From NCBI RefSeq assembly GCF_938018035.1, contig NZ_CALIJF010000255.1, forward strand, positions 1 through 15,727: a stretch of DNA of 15,727 bases. The letters run 5' to 3'. This DNA is from an uncultured Campylobacter sp. (GTDB taxonomy: Bacteria > Campylobacterota > Campylobacteria > Campylobacterales > Campylobacteraceae). This document shows positions 7,659-14,322 of the stretch, one piece after another; position 1 is the first letter of the stretch, and the number at the start of each line of letters is the position of its first letter. The notes beneath the pieces were generated by a model. The model was not told where the DNA came from, did no database searches, and saw only the letters and a program-made list of their open reading frames with translations. Both the position numbers and the translations under genes were made by a program.

Positions 7659-8477
7659 TTAGAATTTAAATCCGGGGTTGCCTGGGCGTCTTGCGGCGGT
7701 CGTATCATCTGCGCTCACTGCTGAAGCAGGCATTTTTGCGGTATCTGCGCTCGCTGCTGAAGCGGTCTTTTTCGCATCGTCCGCGTCCGATTTCTTAAAA
7801 GCGGCGAGTTTACTGTAAATGCTCGGTTTTTCGCCGTCCGCGCCTAGCTTGGCGCCGTCAAGCTCGCTAGAATTTTCCGCGCCGCATAACCTTGCGGGGT
7901 TGAATTTTATCCACGCTATGATTAGCAAAATCCCCGAAAACGCCGTTACCAGCGACGCTGCGATTAGATACGGCAGCGCGAGGATTACGCCTATTTTAGC
8001 TAGCGCGCCCGATACCGCTTCGCAGGGCCACGCCACGGACACCACTATGCCGTAGATTTTAAATAAATCCACGCCGCTAAGTGTGGCTAGGCGGCAGTTT
8101 AATACGCCCCAGATTATCACCGCTGCGCACGTCGAAAGGACGTAGAGCAGGGTGTAGAGTAGATCGAGCATCGCGCCCTCTTTTAGCGCTACTACCATGG
8201 CGCAGTAGCACAAAATCGCGACGATCGGGATACTTTCTATCAGCCTATAGGTCTTAACGAAGCGCACGCCTAGTGCCTTTTCTAGGCAAACGAAGCAGTC
8301 GTAAAATATCGCTAATGTCGCTAGCAGCGCTAAAACTCTAAAAATCGCGACCGCGTCCTCGTCTATGCTGCTTACGCCCACCGTGCCGCTTATGCCGATG
8401 CCTAGCAAAATCACGGCACCTAAAACTCCGCGGAATTTCGCCTTGCGAAGCAGATCTTGCTTTGAAATTTCTTTCAT
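7659..8477 (-). CDS. Unrecognised six-helix membrane protein, divergent family member
   Basis: A 272-aa inner-membrane protein that I cannot assign to a named family. About six hydrophobic segments (roughly 18-37, 43-65, 83-98, 106-127, 142-175 region, 172-189) are followed by a soluble tail from about residue 193. The N-terminus (KAKFRG), the loop after helix 4 (CRLATLSGVDLFKIY, 128-142) and the end of helix 6 (IIAWIKF, 186-192) match corresponding parts of the tandem proteins at 8628-10792 and the gene at 14323, so these are probably paralogues. The tail is Ala/Asp/Lys-rich with a duplicated 12-residue unit. The start at 8477 has AAAGGA 6 nt upstream. It follows the copy ending at 8628 by 150 bp on the same strand. 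No catalytic motif, signal peptide or soluble domain is seen. Confidence 0.85.
   Translation of the reverse strand: MKEISKQDLLRKAKFRGVLGAVILLGIGISGTVGVSSIDEDAVAIFRVLALLATLAIFYDCFVCLEKALGVRFVKTYRLIESIPIVAILCYCAMVVALKEGAMLDLLYTLLYVLSTCAAVIIWGVLNCRLATLSGVDLFKIYGIVVSVAWPCEAVSGALAKIGVILALPYLIAASLVTAFSGILLIIAWIKFNPARLCGAENSSELDGAKLGADGEKPSIYSKLAAFKKSDADDAKKTASAASADTAKMPASAVSADDTTAARRPGNPGFKF
7707..7778 (-). repeat. 36-bp tandem repeat in the tail of the membrane protein
   Basis: Two units of 36 bp (7707-7742 and 7743-7778) encode KMPASAVSADDT and KKTASAASADTA. The in-frame duplication extends the cytoplasmic or periplasmic tail by 12 residues. Confidence 0.7.
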
Positions 8478-8536
8478 TTTTATCCTTTGAATTTTCTAAA
8501 TTTACGTGCTATCTTACGGCTTTACTGCTGCGGCGG

Positions 8537-8563
8537 CGCGCTTGACATTGCTATAACAGCGCG
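8537..8563. other. Inverted repeat in the spacer between two family members
   Basis: CGCGCT (8537-8542) and AGCGCG (8558-8563) are perfect inverted repeats with a 15-nt AT-rich loop, placed 65 bp beyond the stop at 8628 and 60 bp before the start at 8477. It could attenuate or end minus-strand transcripts, but no T-tract follows. Confidence 0.3.
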
Positions 8564-8627
8564 ACTTGGACGGTTGCGGTTTAGACTTGCAAAAGGCGTG
8601 GTCGCCGCAAAACGAAAGCACTTCGGC

Positions 8628-9298
8628 TTAGGCGAGCTTTTCTATCTTGCTCCAAGCTAGCAGGTGCACGATGCTAGTTATCACAAGAGCGATGAACGGC
8701 AAAAATTCCTTTAATGATGTAATGACTAAAGCCACAACCGAATCGTCAGTTTGCGGCTTGGAGTTAGCCAAACCGAAGGGCCCCGCGCCGCACAGTATAT
8801 TTAGCGCTAAAAACCCCACGCAGAGCCATACATAGGTGCGAAAGGCGCTCACGCCGCTTACTCGCGCCAAAGAGAAATTTATGCGAAGCCACGCTACGAT
8901 TATGTAGATTGCGGCTGCGGGCACCGCTAAATTCCATATTGTCTCTCCTGTTGTCTCTCTAACCATCTCTTCTCTACAAGAACTTATCGGATGAAATAAT
9001 GAAAACACCGCGAGGCAGATGAAAACAATTATGCAGTTGCGGTAAAGCGCCGCCGCTTTTATGCCGCTAAGCATTGAAATTTTGCGGAGCGCTCTTAGCC
9101 TGAAAAATACCGAAACACAAAAAATAGCAAAAAAATTCCGCCAGTGATATAGGTAGCCGTCTTGTTGGTGCTAAGCCCTAGCATATTGTTCTTAGCAATA
9201 TCTAGCGCAACTAAAGTCGCAGGCACCGCCGCTAAAAATAGATCAATGCCGGTGCTGATCATCCCCTCTTTTCTTGCCTGAGATACGAGATCTTGCAT
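8628..9298 (-). pseudogene. Six-helix membrane protein copy split by a one-base frameshift
   Basis: Close relative of the intact gene at 9397-10092. It is read as two frames: 9298 to 9095 (67 aa, MQDLVSQARKEGMISTGID onward) and a second frame whose first internal ATG is 9074 (148 aa, to 8628). Comparison with the intact copy shows exactly one base missing in the stretch GGAATTTTTTTGCTATTTTTT (28 bases through GTGTTTC against 29); adding one T to the T7 run restores a 223-aa protein with CVSVFFRLRALRKIS in register. The run reads A TT-TTT-TTG in frame, i.e. a T TTT TTG heptamer, and -1 slippage there would also restore the frame. It could therefore be a pseudogene, a phase-variable gene switched off, or a gene using ribosomal or transcriptional slippage. 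It has a Shine-Dalgarno (AAAGG) and an upstream TACACT that aligns with the sister promoters. Confidence 0.75.
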
Positions 9299-9299
9299 A
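9025..9299 (-). repeat. 275-bp segment identical to 10519-10793 (copy 1)
   Basis: Base-by-base reading shows 9025-9299 and 10519-10793 are identical, including the A7 (T7) run that breaks the frame. It covers the 5' 274 bp or so of the gene. Sequences on both sides diverge sharply, and the intact copy between them is clearly different, which suggests recent gene conversion or local duplication. Confidence 0.85.
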
Positions 9300-9326
9300 C
9301 ATAAGCCTTTTTGAAATTTATCCAGA

Positions 9327-9332
9327 AGTGTA
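9327..9332 (-). promoter_or_regulatory. Putative -10 box (TACACT) of the frameshifted copy
   Basis: TACACT on the minus strand, 28 nt before the ATG at 9298. It aligns with TATACT boxes 30 and 27 nt before the starts of the two sister copies, followed in each by TTC-N-(G)G(A)TAAATTT-like sequence. The C in place of T would make it a weaker box. Confidence 0.4.
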
Positions 9333-9396
9333 AAACGCTAATCAAACCGAAAAGAGCGAAATTTTATCGTGACAAGAGGTTTATGAAATTTAAAAT

Positions 9397-10092
9397 TTAA
9401 ACCTCCGCGCTTATATTTTCTATCTTGCTCCAAGCTAGCAGGTGCACGATGCCAGTTATTATTAGAGCGGCAAACGGCAGGAGCATTTTAAGCATTACGA
9501 CGGCAATAGCCAAAGCTGAAACCTGCTCGGTCCGTGGCTCGGAAATGGCTATAGCAATAATCGCTGCATTGCATAGTATATTTAACACGAAAAGTCCCAC
9601 GCAGAGCCACACATAATTCCGAAAGGTACTCACGCCGCTTACGCGCGCAAGCGAAAAATTTATGCGAAACCATGCGACGATTATGTAAATAACGCCTGCG
9701 AAAAGCGCTAGTCCAAATATCGCCGCAAATGGATTATCACTCTGCCCGCCGTCTGCGTCAGGCTCTCTCGGATAAAGGTAATTGAGCACGAGCGCTAGCG
9801 CAAAAAAGCAGACGCAGATCATCACGCAGTTGCGATAAAGCGCCGCTGCTTTTATGCCGCTAAGCGCTGAAATTTTTCGGAGTGCCTGCAATCTGAAAAA
9901 TACTGAAACACAAATAAAAGCGATCAAAATTCCGCTAGCGATATAATTTATCATCTCGTCGTCAAGGCGCCATGGTTCGCTGAAAGAGACATAGCCTACT
10001 ACGATAAAAACCGCGGGTAATGCCGCCAAAAACAGATCGATGCCGGTGCTGATCATCCCCTCTTTTCTTGCCTGAGATACAATGAATTGCAT
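9397..10092 (-). CDS. Intact six-helix membrane protein of the tandem family
   Basis: 231-aa inner-membrane protein of unknown function. I start it at ATG 10092, matching the conserved MQ..VSQARKEGMISTG start of its sisters and placed after AAAAAGGG; an in-frame start at 10137 would lie upstream of the conserved promoter. Hydrophobic segments fall at about 17-36, 48-66, 88-106, 122-142, 161-182 and 196-221, giving three hairpins. After hairpin 1 comes RKISALSGIKAAALYRN (72-88), after hairpin 2 ARVSGVSTFRNY (149-160), and after hairpin 3 a short AWSKIENIS tail; these look like repeats of one cytoplasmic motif. It lies between two damaged copies on the same strand, each with its own promoter-like box. 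No enzymatic motif is present; a role as a membrane sensor, transporter or immunity-like protein cannot be told apart from sequence. Confidence 0.85.
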   Translation of the reverse strand: MQFIVSQARKEGMISTGIDLFLAALPAVFIVVGYVSFSEPWRLDDEMINYIASGILIAFICVSVFFRLQALRKISALSGIKAAALYRNCVMICVCFFALALVLNYLYPREPDADGGQSDNPFAAIFGLALFAGVIYIIVAWFRINFSLARVSGVSTFRNYVWLCVGLFVLNILCNAAIIAIAISEPRTEQVSALAIAVVMLKMLLPFAALIITGIVHLLAWSKIENISAEV

Positions 10093-10122
10093 ATATAAAC
10101 CCTTTTTAAAAATTTGACCCGA

Positions 10123-10128
10123 AGTATA
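10123..10128 (-). promoter_or_regulatory. Putative -10 box (TATACT) of the intact family member
   Basis: TATACT on the minus strand, 30 nt before the ATG at 10092, within ATATATACTTCGGG. The same TATACTTCG occurs at the same place before the decayed copy. No good -35 box is seen, which is usual for Campylobacter promoters. Confidence 0.5.
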
Positions 10129-10200
10129 TATAAACAAACATAAAACACGGATTAAATCGCAAAAATCGGAATTCTATCGCGACAAGATATTTGCGAAATT

Positions 10201-10792
10201 TTAAACGTTTACGCTTATCTTTTCTATCTTGCTCCAGGCTAGCAGATGCACGATGCTAGTTATTGTGAGGGTTATGGGGATATCAAATGGTATAGTGCAT
10301 TTAATGGAAAAAAGATGACGCAGAACCACACATATGTCTCAAAGATCCCCACGCCGCTTACGCGCGCTAGAGCAAAATTTATGCAAAACCACGCTACGGC
10401 TATGTAAATTGCGCCTGCAAACGCTATCAAAATGCACAATATCATTGCCAAATGCTTGTATGAGATCGATAAAGGAATCTATAAAAAGATGCTTGTTATG
10501 GCAATGACACAGATGCAGACAATTATGCAGTTGCGGTAAAGCGCCGCCGCTTTTATGCCGCTAAGCATTGAAATTTTGCGGAGCGCTCTTAGCCTGAAAA
10601 ATACCGAAACACAAAAAATAGCAAAAAAATTCCGCCAGTGATATAGGTAGCCGTCTTGTTGGTGCTAAGCCCTAGCATATTGTTCTTAGCAATATCTAGC
10701 GCAACTAAAGTCGCAGGCACCGCCGCTAAAAATAGATCAATGCCGGTGCTGATCATCCCCTCTTTTCTTGCCTGAGATACGAGATCTTGCAT
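10201..10792 (-). pseudogene. Decayed copy of the six-helix membrane protein
   Basis: Third tandem copy. The first 67 residues are identical to the copy at 9298 and end at the same T7 frameshift. In the restored frame (ALYRNCIIVCICVIAITSIFL) a TAG stop follows. Beyond it the frame runs on through recognisable family sequence (IAVAWFCINFALARVSGVGIFETYVWFC), then stops at ISP-TAA. A second frame change, with a deletion of roughly 80-100 bp relative to the intact copy, joins to the conserved ending LTITSIVHLLAWSKIEKIS and the stop at 10201. With two frame breaks, a nonsense codon and a deletion, it cannot make the full protein. Its 5' part still has a TATACT box and ribosome site, so the 67-aa hydrophobic fragment could be made. 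Confidence 0.85.
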
Positions 10793-10793
10793 A
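10519..10793 (-). repeat. 275-bp segment identical to 9025-9299 (copy 2)
   Basis: Partner of the segment at 9025-9299, offset by 1494 bp, with no mismatch seen. It forms the 5' part of the decayed third copy. Confidence 0.85.
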
Positions 10794-10819
10794 TTAAGCC
10801 TTTTTAAAATTTATCTCGA

Positions 10820-10825
10820 AGTATA
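10820..10825 (-). promoter_or_regulatory. Putative -10 box (TATACT) of the decayed copy
   Basis: TATACT on the minus strand, 27 nt before the ATG at 10792, in GTATACTTCGAGATAAATTT. Conserved with the boxes of the two other tandem copies. Confidence 0.45.
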
Positions 10826-11299
10826 CATAAATCGATGTAAAGCAGGAATTAAACAGCTAAATTTAAAATTTTAAAATTTCGTCGTGGCAAGCTTGTAAAC
10901 TGCGGAATTTCAGGAATTCTACCAGAGCGAGAATAAAATTTCGCCGCGGGATTTAAAACGGAATTCCATCTATGGATTTGCGGGGCAGAATTCCGCGGCG
11001 GAATTTCAGATCTCAAGCGCGGCATACTTTCATCGCATGTTTTGCAAACCGGCAAGCCGCAGGTAGAATTCCGCTATGAGATTTCTGCTCGGAATTCTGC
11101 GGTAAAATTCCACTATGGAATTTAGACTGGAATTCCAAAGCAAAAACCTCGATATAAAATTTAATCAGAATTCCAAGACGGCATTTCAAGACAAAATTCT
11201 ACGATTTAAATTTAGATCAAAACAAAATCCCGCGATTTAAAATTTCGCGCCGATTGATGAGTTGCTTTGTCGCGCCGATCGCTTATAACCCTTGCCGCG
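10826..11299. repeat. Gene-free spacer dense in GAATTC and AAATTT motifs
   Basis: No gene is supported here. GAATTC occurs seven times within 260 bp (starts at 10914, 10961, 10988, 11066, 11092, 11130 and 11168), usually as GGAATTCC or AGAATTCC, mixed with AATTTTAAAATTT palindromes near 10862. The short open frame on the minus strand (11055 to 10849) is made of these repeats. The spacer separates the importer operon from the membrane-protein cluster. Confidence 0.6.
11231..11249 (-). terminator. Possible terminator of the importer operon
   Basis: CGCGA and TCGCG form a 5-bp stem around an AT loop, and on the minus strand GGATTTTGTTTTG follows. It is 51 nt beyond the ATPase stop codon. The stem is short, so this is only a candidate. 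Confidence 0.3.
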
Positions 11300-12064
11300 C
11301 TACCTCACCTGTGCGCTGAAAATTTGCGTGATGCTGCTTATCTGCTCGCCCTCTATGTCAAATTTCGCCGTTTTGATCTGTACGCCGTAGAGCGAGCTAA
11401 GCGCGGCTTCGGTTAAAATTTCGTTGCTTGCGCCGTAGTTGTAGCTAAGATCATTTCGCAAGATCAGTGTGCGATCGGCGACAGCTAGGGCGTGGTTAGG
11501 CTGGTGAGTGGTAAAAACTATGCTCGCATCGCTATTTGAGCGTAGATTTGCGATGAGGCTTAGCACGCGGTCTTGGTTTTTGATATCAAGCGCGCTAGCG
11601 GGCTCGTCCAAAAACAGCACATCGCTACCGCTAGCTAGGGCTCTAGCAAAGAGCACGAGCTGCCTCTGCCCGCCGCTAAGGGCGTTAAAGCTGCGCTTTT
11701 GAAGATGGGCGACGCCTAGCGTATCCAAAGCGTCAAGGCAGATTTGAATATCCTTTTTGCCCGGTTTTGAAAAGAGCGAGATCTCGCGTACCCGCCCCAT
11801 CAGTACGATGTCAAGCACGCTGTAATCAAACGCGACGTTAAAGCTCTGCGGCAAAAAAGCAAATTTTGCCTTGCGCACGATCTCGCCTTCTTTAGGCTGC
11901 AAAATCCCCATCATACACGACATTAGCGTACTTTTGCCTTGCCCGTTTAAGCCCAAAATCGCTAATGTTTGAGAGCTGGCAAGCTCGAAGCTTAAGTTGC
12001 GAAAGCAGAATTTTTCCGCCTCGTAGTAAAAGCCAGCATTTTTTACCTCAATTAGATTTTGCAT
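11300..12064 (-). CDS. FecE-like ATPase of an iron/metal-chelate importer
   Basis: Cytoplasmic ATPase of a type II ABC importer (FecE/BtuD class). I place the start at ATG 12064 (254 aa), with AAAAGGAG 8 nt upstream; a GTG at 12073 would lie inside that ribosome site. Walker A GLNGQGKST (38-46), Q-loop Q73, signature LSGGQ (129-133), Walker B VLFLDE (149-154) and H-loop H187 are all intact. The gene overlaps the end of the permease gene by 17 bp, so the two are almost certainly co-translated. It is the last gene of the importer operon. Length matches the FecE proteins of epsilonproteobacteria (about 255 aa). The substrate could be a ferric chelate, haem, cobalamin or a nickel/cobalt complex and cannot be settled here. 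Confidence 0.93.
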   Translation of the reverse strand: MQNLIEVKNAGFYYEAEKFCFRNLSFELASSQTLAILGLNGQGKSTLMSCMMGILQPKEGEIVRKAKFAFLPQSFNVAFDYSVLDIVLMGRVREISLFSKPGKKDIQICLDALDTLGVAHLQKRSFNALSGGQRQLVLFARALASGSDVLFLDEPASALDIKNQDRVLSLIANLRSNSDASIVFTTHQPNHALAVADRTLILRNDLSYNYGASNEILTEAALSSLYGVQIKTAKFDIEGEQISSITQIFSAQVR

Positions 12065-13028
12065 TTTTGGCACTCCTTTTTAGAAGTAGGGCAAAGATCG
12101 GGCTTCCGATGAGAGCGGATAGAATTCCTAAAGGAATTTCGGCGCTACTTAGCGAGCGAGATAGATCGTCGATTGCCAGCATAAAGATCGCTCCTGCGAT
12201 GAAGCAGGCAGGCATTAGCTTCACGTGATCGCTGCCCGCGATAAGCCTGGTGGCGTGCGGCACCACAAGACCTACCCAGCCGATATTTCCGCTGACGCTA
12301 ACTTGTACGGCGATCAGAGCGGTGCAAAGCGCTAGGATCGTGCAGCGCAGAAATTTAACGTCCACGCCTAGCACGCGCAAATCATCATCATTTAGGCTGA
12401 GTAGATTAAACCGCCATCTCAGCGCGATTAATACTGCAGAAGCGGGCAGGGCGATCGCGCACATCAAAATTACCTTATCGTATCCTGCGCTTACGAAGCT
12501 TCCCAGTAGCCAAAAGACGATATTAGGCAGCACTTCCTCATCGTCTGCCAGATACTGCACCAAGCTCGTAAGTGCGGCAAATACGCCGTTAATGACTATA
12601 CCTGCTAAAATGAGTGAGAAAATATCAGCGCGTGCTACGAATTTTGCCAAAAGATAGAGTAAAAATAGCGCCGCAAGCCCAAAGCAAAATGCAAAACCCG
12701 CAAGCCATAAGCCGCTCAATCCTAGCAAGATACAAAGCGCGCCGCCGAATGCCGCCGCGGTACTCACGCCTACGATGTGCGGGCCAACGAGTGGGTTTTT
12801 AAATACCGCTTGCAAGCTCAAACCCGCGATAGCAAGCGCTCCACCGCAAAGGCTGGAGAGTAGAATGCGCGGAATTCTAACATCCATCATCACACTTTTG
12901 GCGGCTTCATCGCCGCCTCCGCTAAAGAGAATTTTAAAAATTTCTTCTAGCGGGATATGAAACTGCCCACTAGCGAGCGAGATTAGCGCCAGCACTACCC
13001 AAAAAAGAAGCAGGATCACGTTTAGCAT
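12048..13028 (-). CDS. FecCD-family permease of an iron/metal-chelate importer
   Basis: Polytopic inner-membrane permease (326 aa, normal for the family) that would form a homodimeric channel. Family landmarks: LQAVFKNPLVGPHIVGVSTA near residues 67-86, and near the C-terminus PHATRLIAGSDHVKLMPA and SSAEIPLGILSALIGSPIF, the coupling region for the ATPase. About nine or ten hydrophobic segments are visible. Its ATG (13028) overlaps the stop of the binding-protein gene as TAATG, indicating translational coupling; its own stop overlaps the ATPase gene. I see no sign of damage. Confidence 0.94.
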   Translation of the reverse strand: MLNVILLLFWVVLALISLASGQFHIPLEEIFKILFSGGGDEAAKSVMMDVRIPRILLSSLCGGALAIAGLSLQAVFKNPLVGPHIVGVSTAAAFGGALCILLGLSGLWLAGFAFCFGLAALFLLYLLAKFVARADIFSLILAGIVINGVFAALTSLVQYLADDEEVLPNIVFWLLGSFVSAGYDKVILMCAIALPASAVLIALRWRFNLLSLNDDDLRVLGVDVKFLRCTILALCTALIAVQVSVSGNIGWVGLVVPHATRLIAGSDHVKLMPACFIAGAIFMLAIDDLSRSLSSAEIPLGILSALIGSPIFALLLKRSAKNAKSN

Positions 13029-14074
13029 TATTTTTGATATTTGACGCGGTAAAATTTCTCGTAGAATTCCTCTACTTTTTTATCAAAGTTTGCGTCCTTA
13101 AAATTTTGCGGATAAAGTTTCATCGCAAGCCATTCCTCGCCAAGCGCCATTGCTTCGGCAGTCGGATGACCCCATGCTTTAACGAATTCGGGCATTAGAT
13201 AAATTCTATCCTCTTTCACGGCGCTAAGACCTTTTAGCGCAGGGTTTGCCTTAAGTTCGGCAGGTACTTGAGGATAGCGGTTTTGCACTAAGATAATCTG
13301 CGGATTCCATGCTAAAATTTGCTCCGGCGAAACCTGCTTGTAGCCCTTTATATCTGCAGCGGCGACGTTCGTCGCACCCGCTCTTGCTAACATTACGCCA
13401 GTATATTTGCCGCTACCGTAGGTCGTAAGATCAGGATTTGCCATATAAACTCTAGGTCTTTTATCTACGATAAAATTGCTAAATTTGGCATTTAAGTCAG
13501 CTTGCGATTTTTTAACGAAATCTATTAGTTCAGCGGCATCCTTTTCGTGATTGCTTAGTTCGCCTAGAATTTTAACCCCCTCGTAAAAGCCCTCATCGTA
13601 AGCAGCGAAGCTATCGCGCTCATCTTTAAAGGTCGGATTTAGCTTAGCTTTTTCCTCTTGTGCAGAGCTGAAAAATGAAATACCTACGACTGGGATTTTC
13701 AACTCCTCCATTTTAGCGATATATTCTTTAGGGAAGTAGTTGACCACTACGACCGCATCGGGCTTTAGACTAAGCAGAGCTTCGTAATTGACATCTTTGA
13801 TATCGCCCGGATTAGGTAGGTTTTTAAAACTCGGTGCCAAACGATTATACTCTTTGCCTAGGCGCTGCTCCCAGCTTTTTAGGATGCCTACGACCTTATC
13901 TTGGGCGTTGATTTCGTTTAAGACATTGAGCGCTTCGTGGTGTAGCACGACGATACGATTTACTTGATCCGGGATCGTGACCTTGCGACCGAGCTGATCG
14001 GTAATCGTGCGATCTGCAAAAGCCGGGCCAGCGCAAAGCACTGTACCAAGAAGGATTGAGTGAAGTTTAAGCAT
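13028..14074 (-). CDS. Periplasmic substrate-binding protein of the importer
   Basis: Binding protein of the FecB/BtuF class (348 aa), delivering a metal chelate to the permease. The start at 14074 has a strong ribosome site (AAGGAG) and begins a good signal peptide (MLKLHSILLGTVLCAGPAFA, then DRTITD); the longer frame to 14140 would add 22 residues before it and is rejected. The one cysteine in the signal region lacks a lipobox (VLC), so a soluble periplasmic protein is more likely than a lipoprotein. The mature N-terminus TITDQLGRKVTIPDQVNRIV, then VNYEALLSLKPDAVVVVNY and GHPTAEAMALG, fits the two-lobe helical-backbone fold. First gene of the operon, under the TATAAT box at 14123-14128. Confidence 0.92.
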   Translation of the reverse strand: MLKLHSILLGTVLCAGPAFADRTITDQLGRKVTIPDQVNRIVVLHHEALNVLNEINAQDKVVGILKSWEQRLGKEYNRLAPSFKNLPNPGDIKDVNYEALLSLKPDAVVVVNYFPKEYIAKMEELKIPVVGISFFSSAQEEKAKLNPTFKDERDSFAAYDEGFYEGVKILGELSNHEKDAAELIDFVKKSQADLNAKFSNFIVDKRPRVYMANPDLTTYGSGKYTGVMLARAGATNVAAADIKGYKQVSPEQILAWNPQIILVQNRYPQVPAELKANPALKGLSAVKEDRIYLMPEFVKAWGHPTAEAMALGEEWLAMKLYPQNFKDANFDKKVEEFYEKFYRVKYQK

Positions 14075-14122
14075 TTTTTCTCCTTGAAAATTCCGCAAAA
14101 TATGCGGGGTTAGAATAGCGGA

Positions 14123-14128
14123 ATTATA
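14123..14128 (-). promoter_or_regulatory. Promoter of the importer operon (perfect TATAAT)
   Basis: TATAAT on the minus strand, 48 nt before the ATG of the binding-protein gene. No clear -35 box, as is common in Campylobacter. A small hairpin (CCGCA 14093-14097 with TGCGG 14103-14107) lies in the predicted leader. I looked for a Fur box and saw none convincing. Confidence 0.6.
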
Positions 14129-14180
14129 GCTGATCGACATAAAATCCAGATAAATTTTTATATAAATTTCATTTTGTCGT

Positions 14181-14191
14181 GGGGGGGGGGG
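14181..14191. repeat. Poly-G tract of 11 (poly-C on the transcribed strand)
   Basis: Eleven consecutive G residues, 53-63 bp upstream of the TATAAT of the importer operon and 132 bp beyond the stop of the gene at 14323. Poly-G/C tracts of 8 or more are the standard substrates for slipped-strand phase variation in Campylobacter. It is not inside any gene I can support, so any effect would be on transcription. Confidence 0.9.
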
Positions 14192-14322
14192 ATTTCAGAT
14201 GCTTTCGTAGGGCAGAATTTTGTGATTTTACGCAGAATTTTGCTAGTAAAAATTTTTGCCCTTCTTCTCTAGGCTAACCGGATACTGCCCGATACCCAGC
14301 GAAACCGATTGGATTTTATGAT

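Noticed and set aside
9376..9405. Hairpin GAGGTTTA / TAAACCTC overlapping the stop of the intact family member
   Set aside because: A perfect 8-bp stem, but the loop is 14 nt, no T-tract follows on the minus strand, and it is not conserved at the ends of the sister copies; not called as a terminator.
14074..14140. Longer start for the binding protein at 14140
   Set aside because: It would put 22 extra residues before a clear signal peptide and begin upstream of most of the leader including the TATAAT box; the ATG at 14074 has a strong ribosome site.
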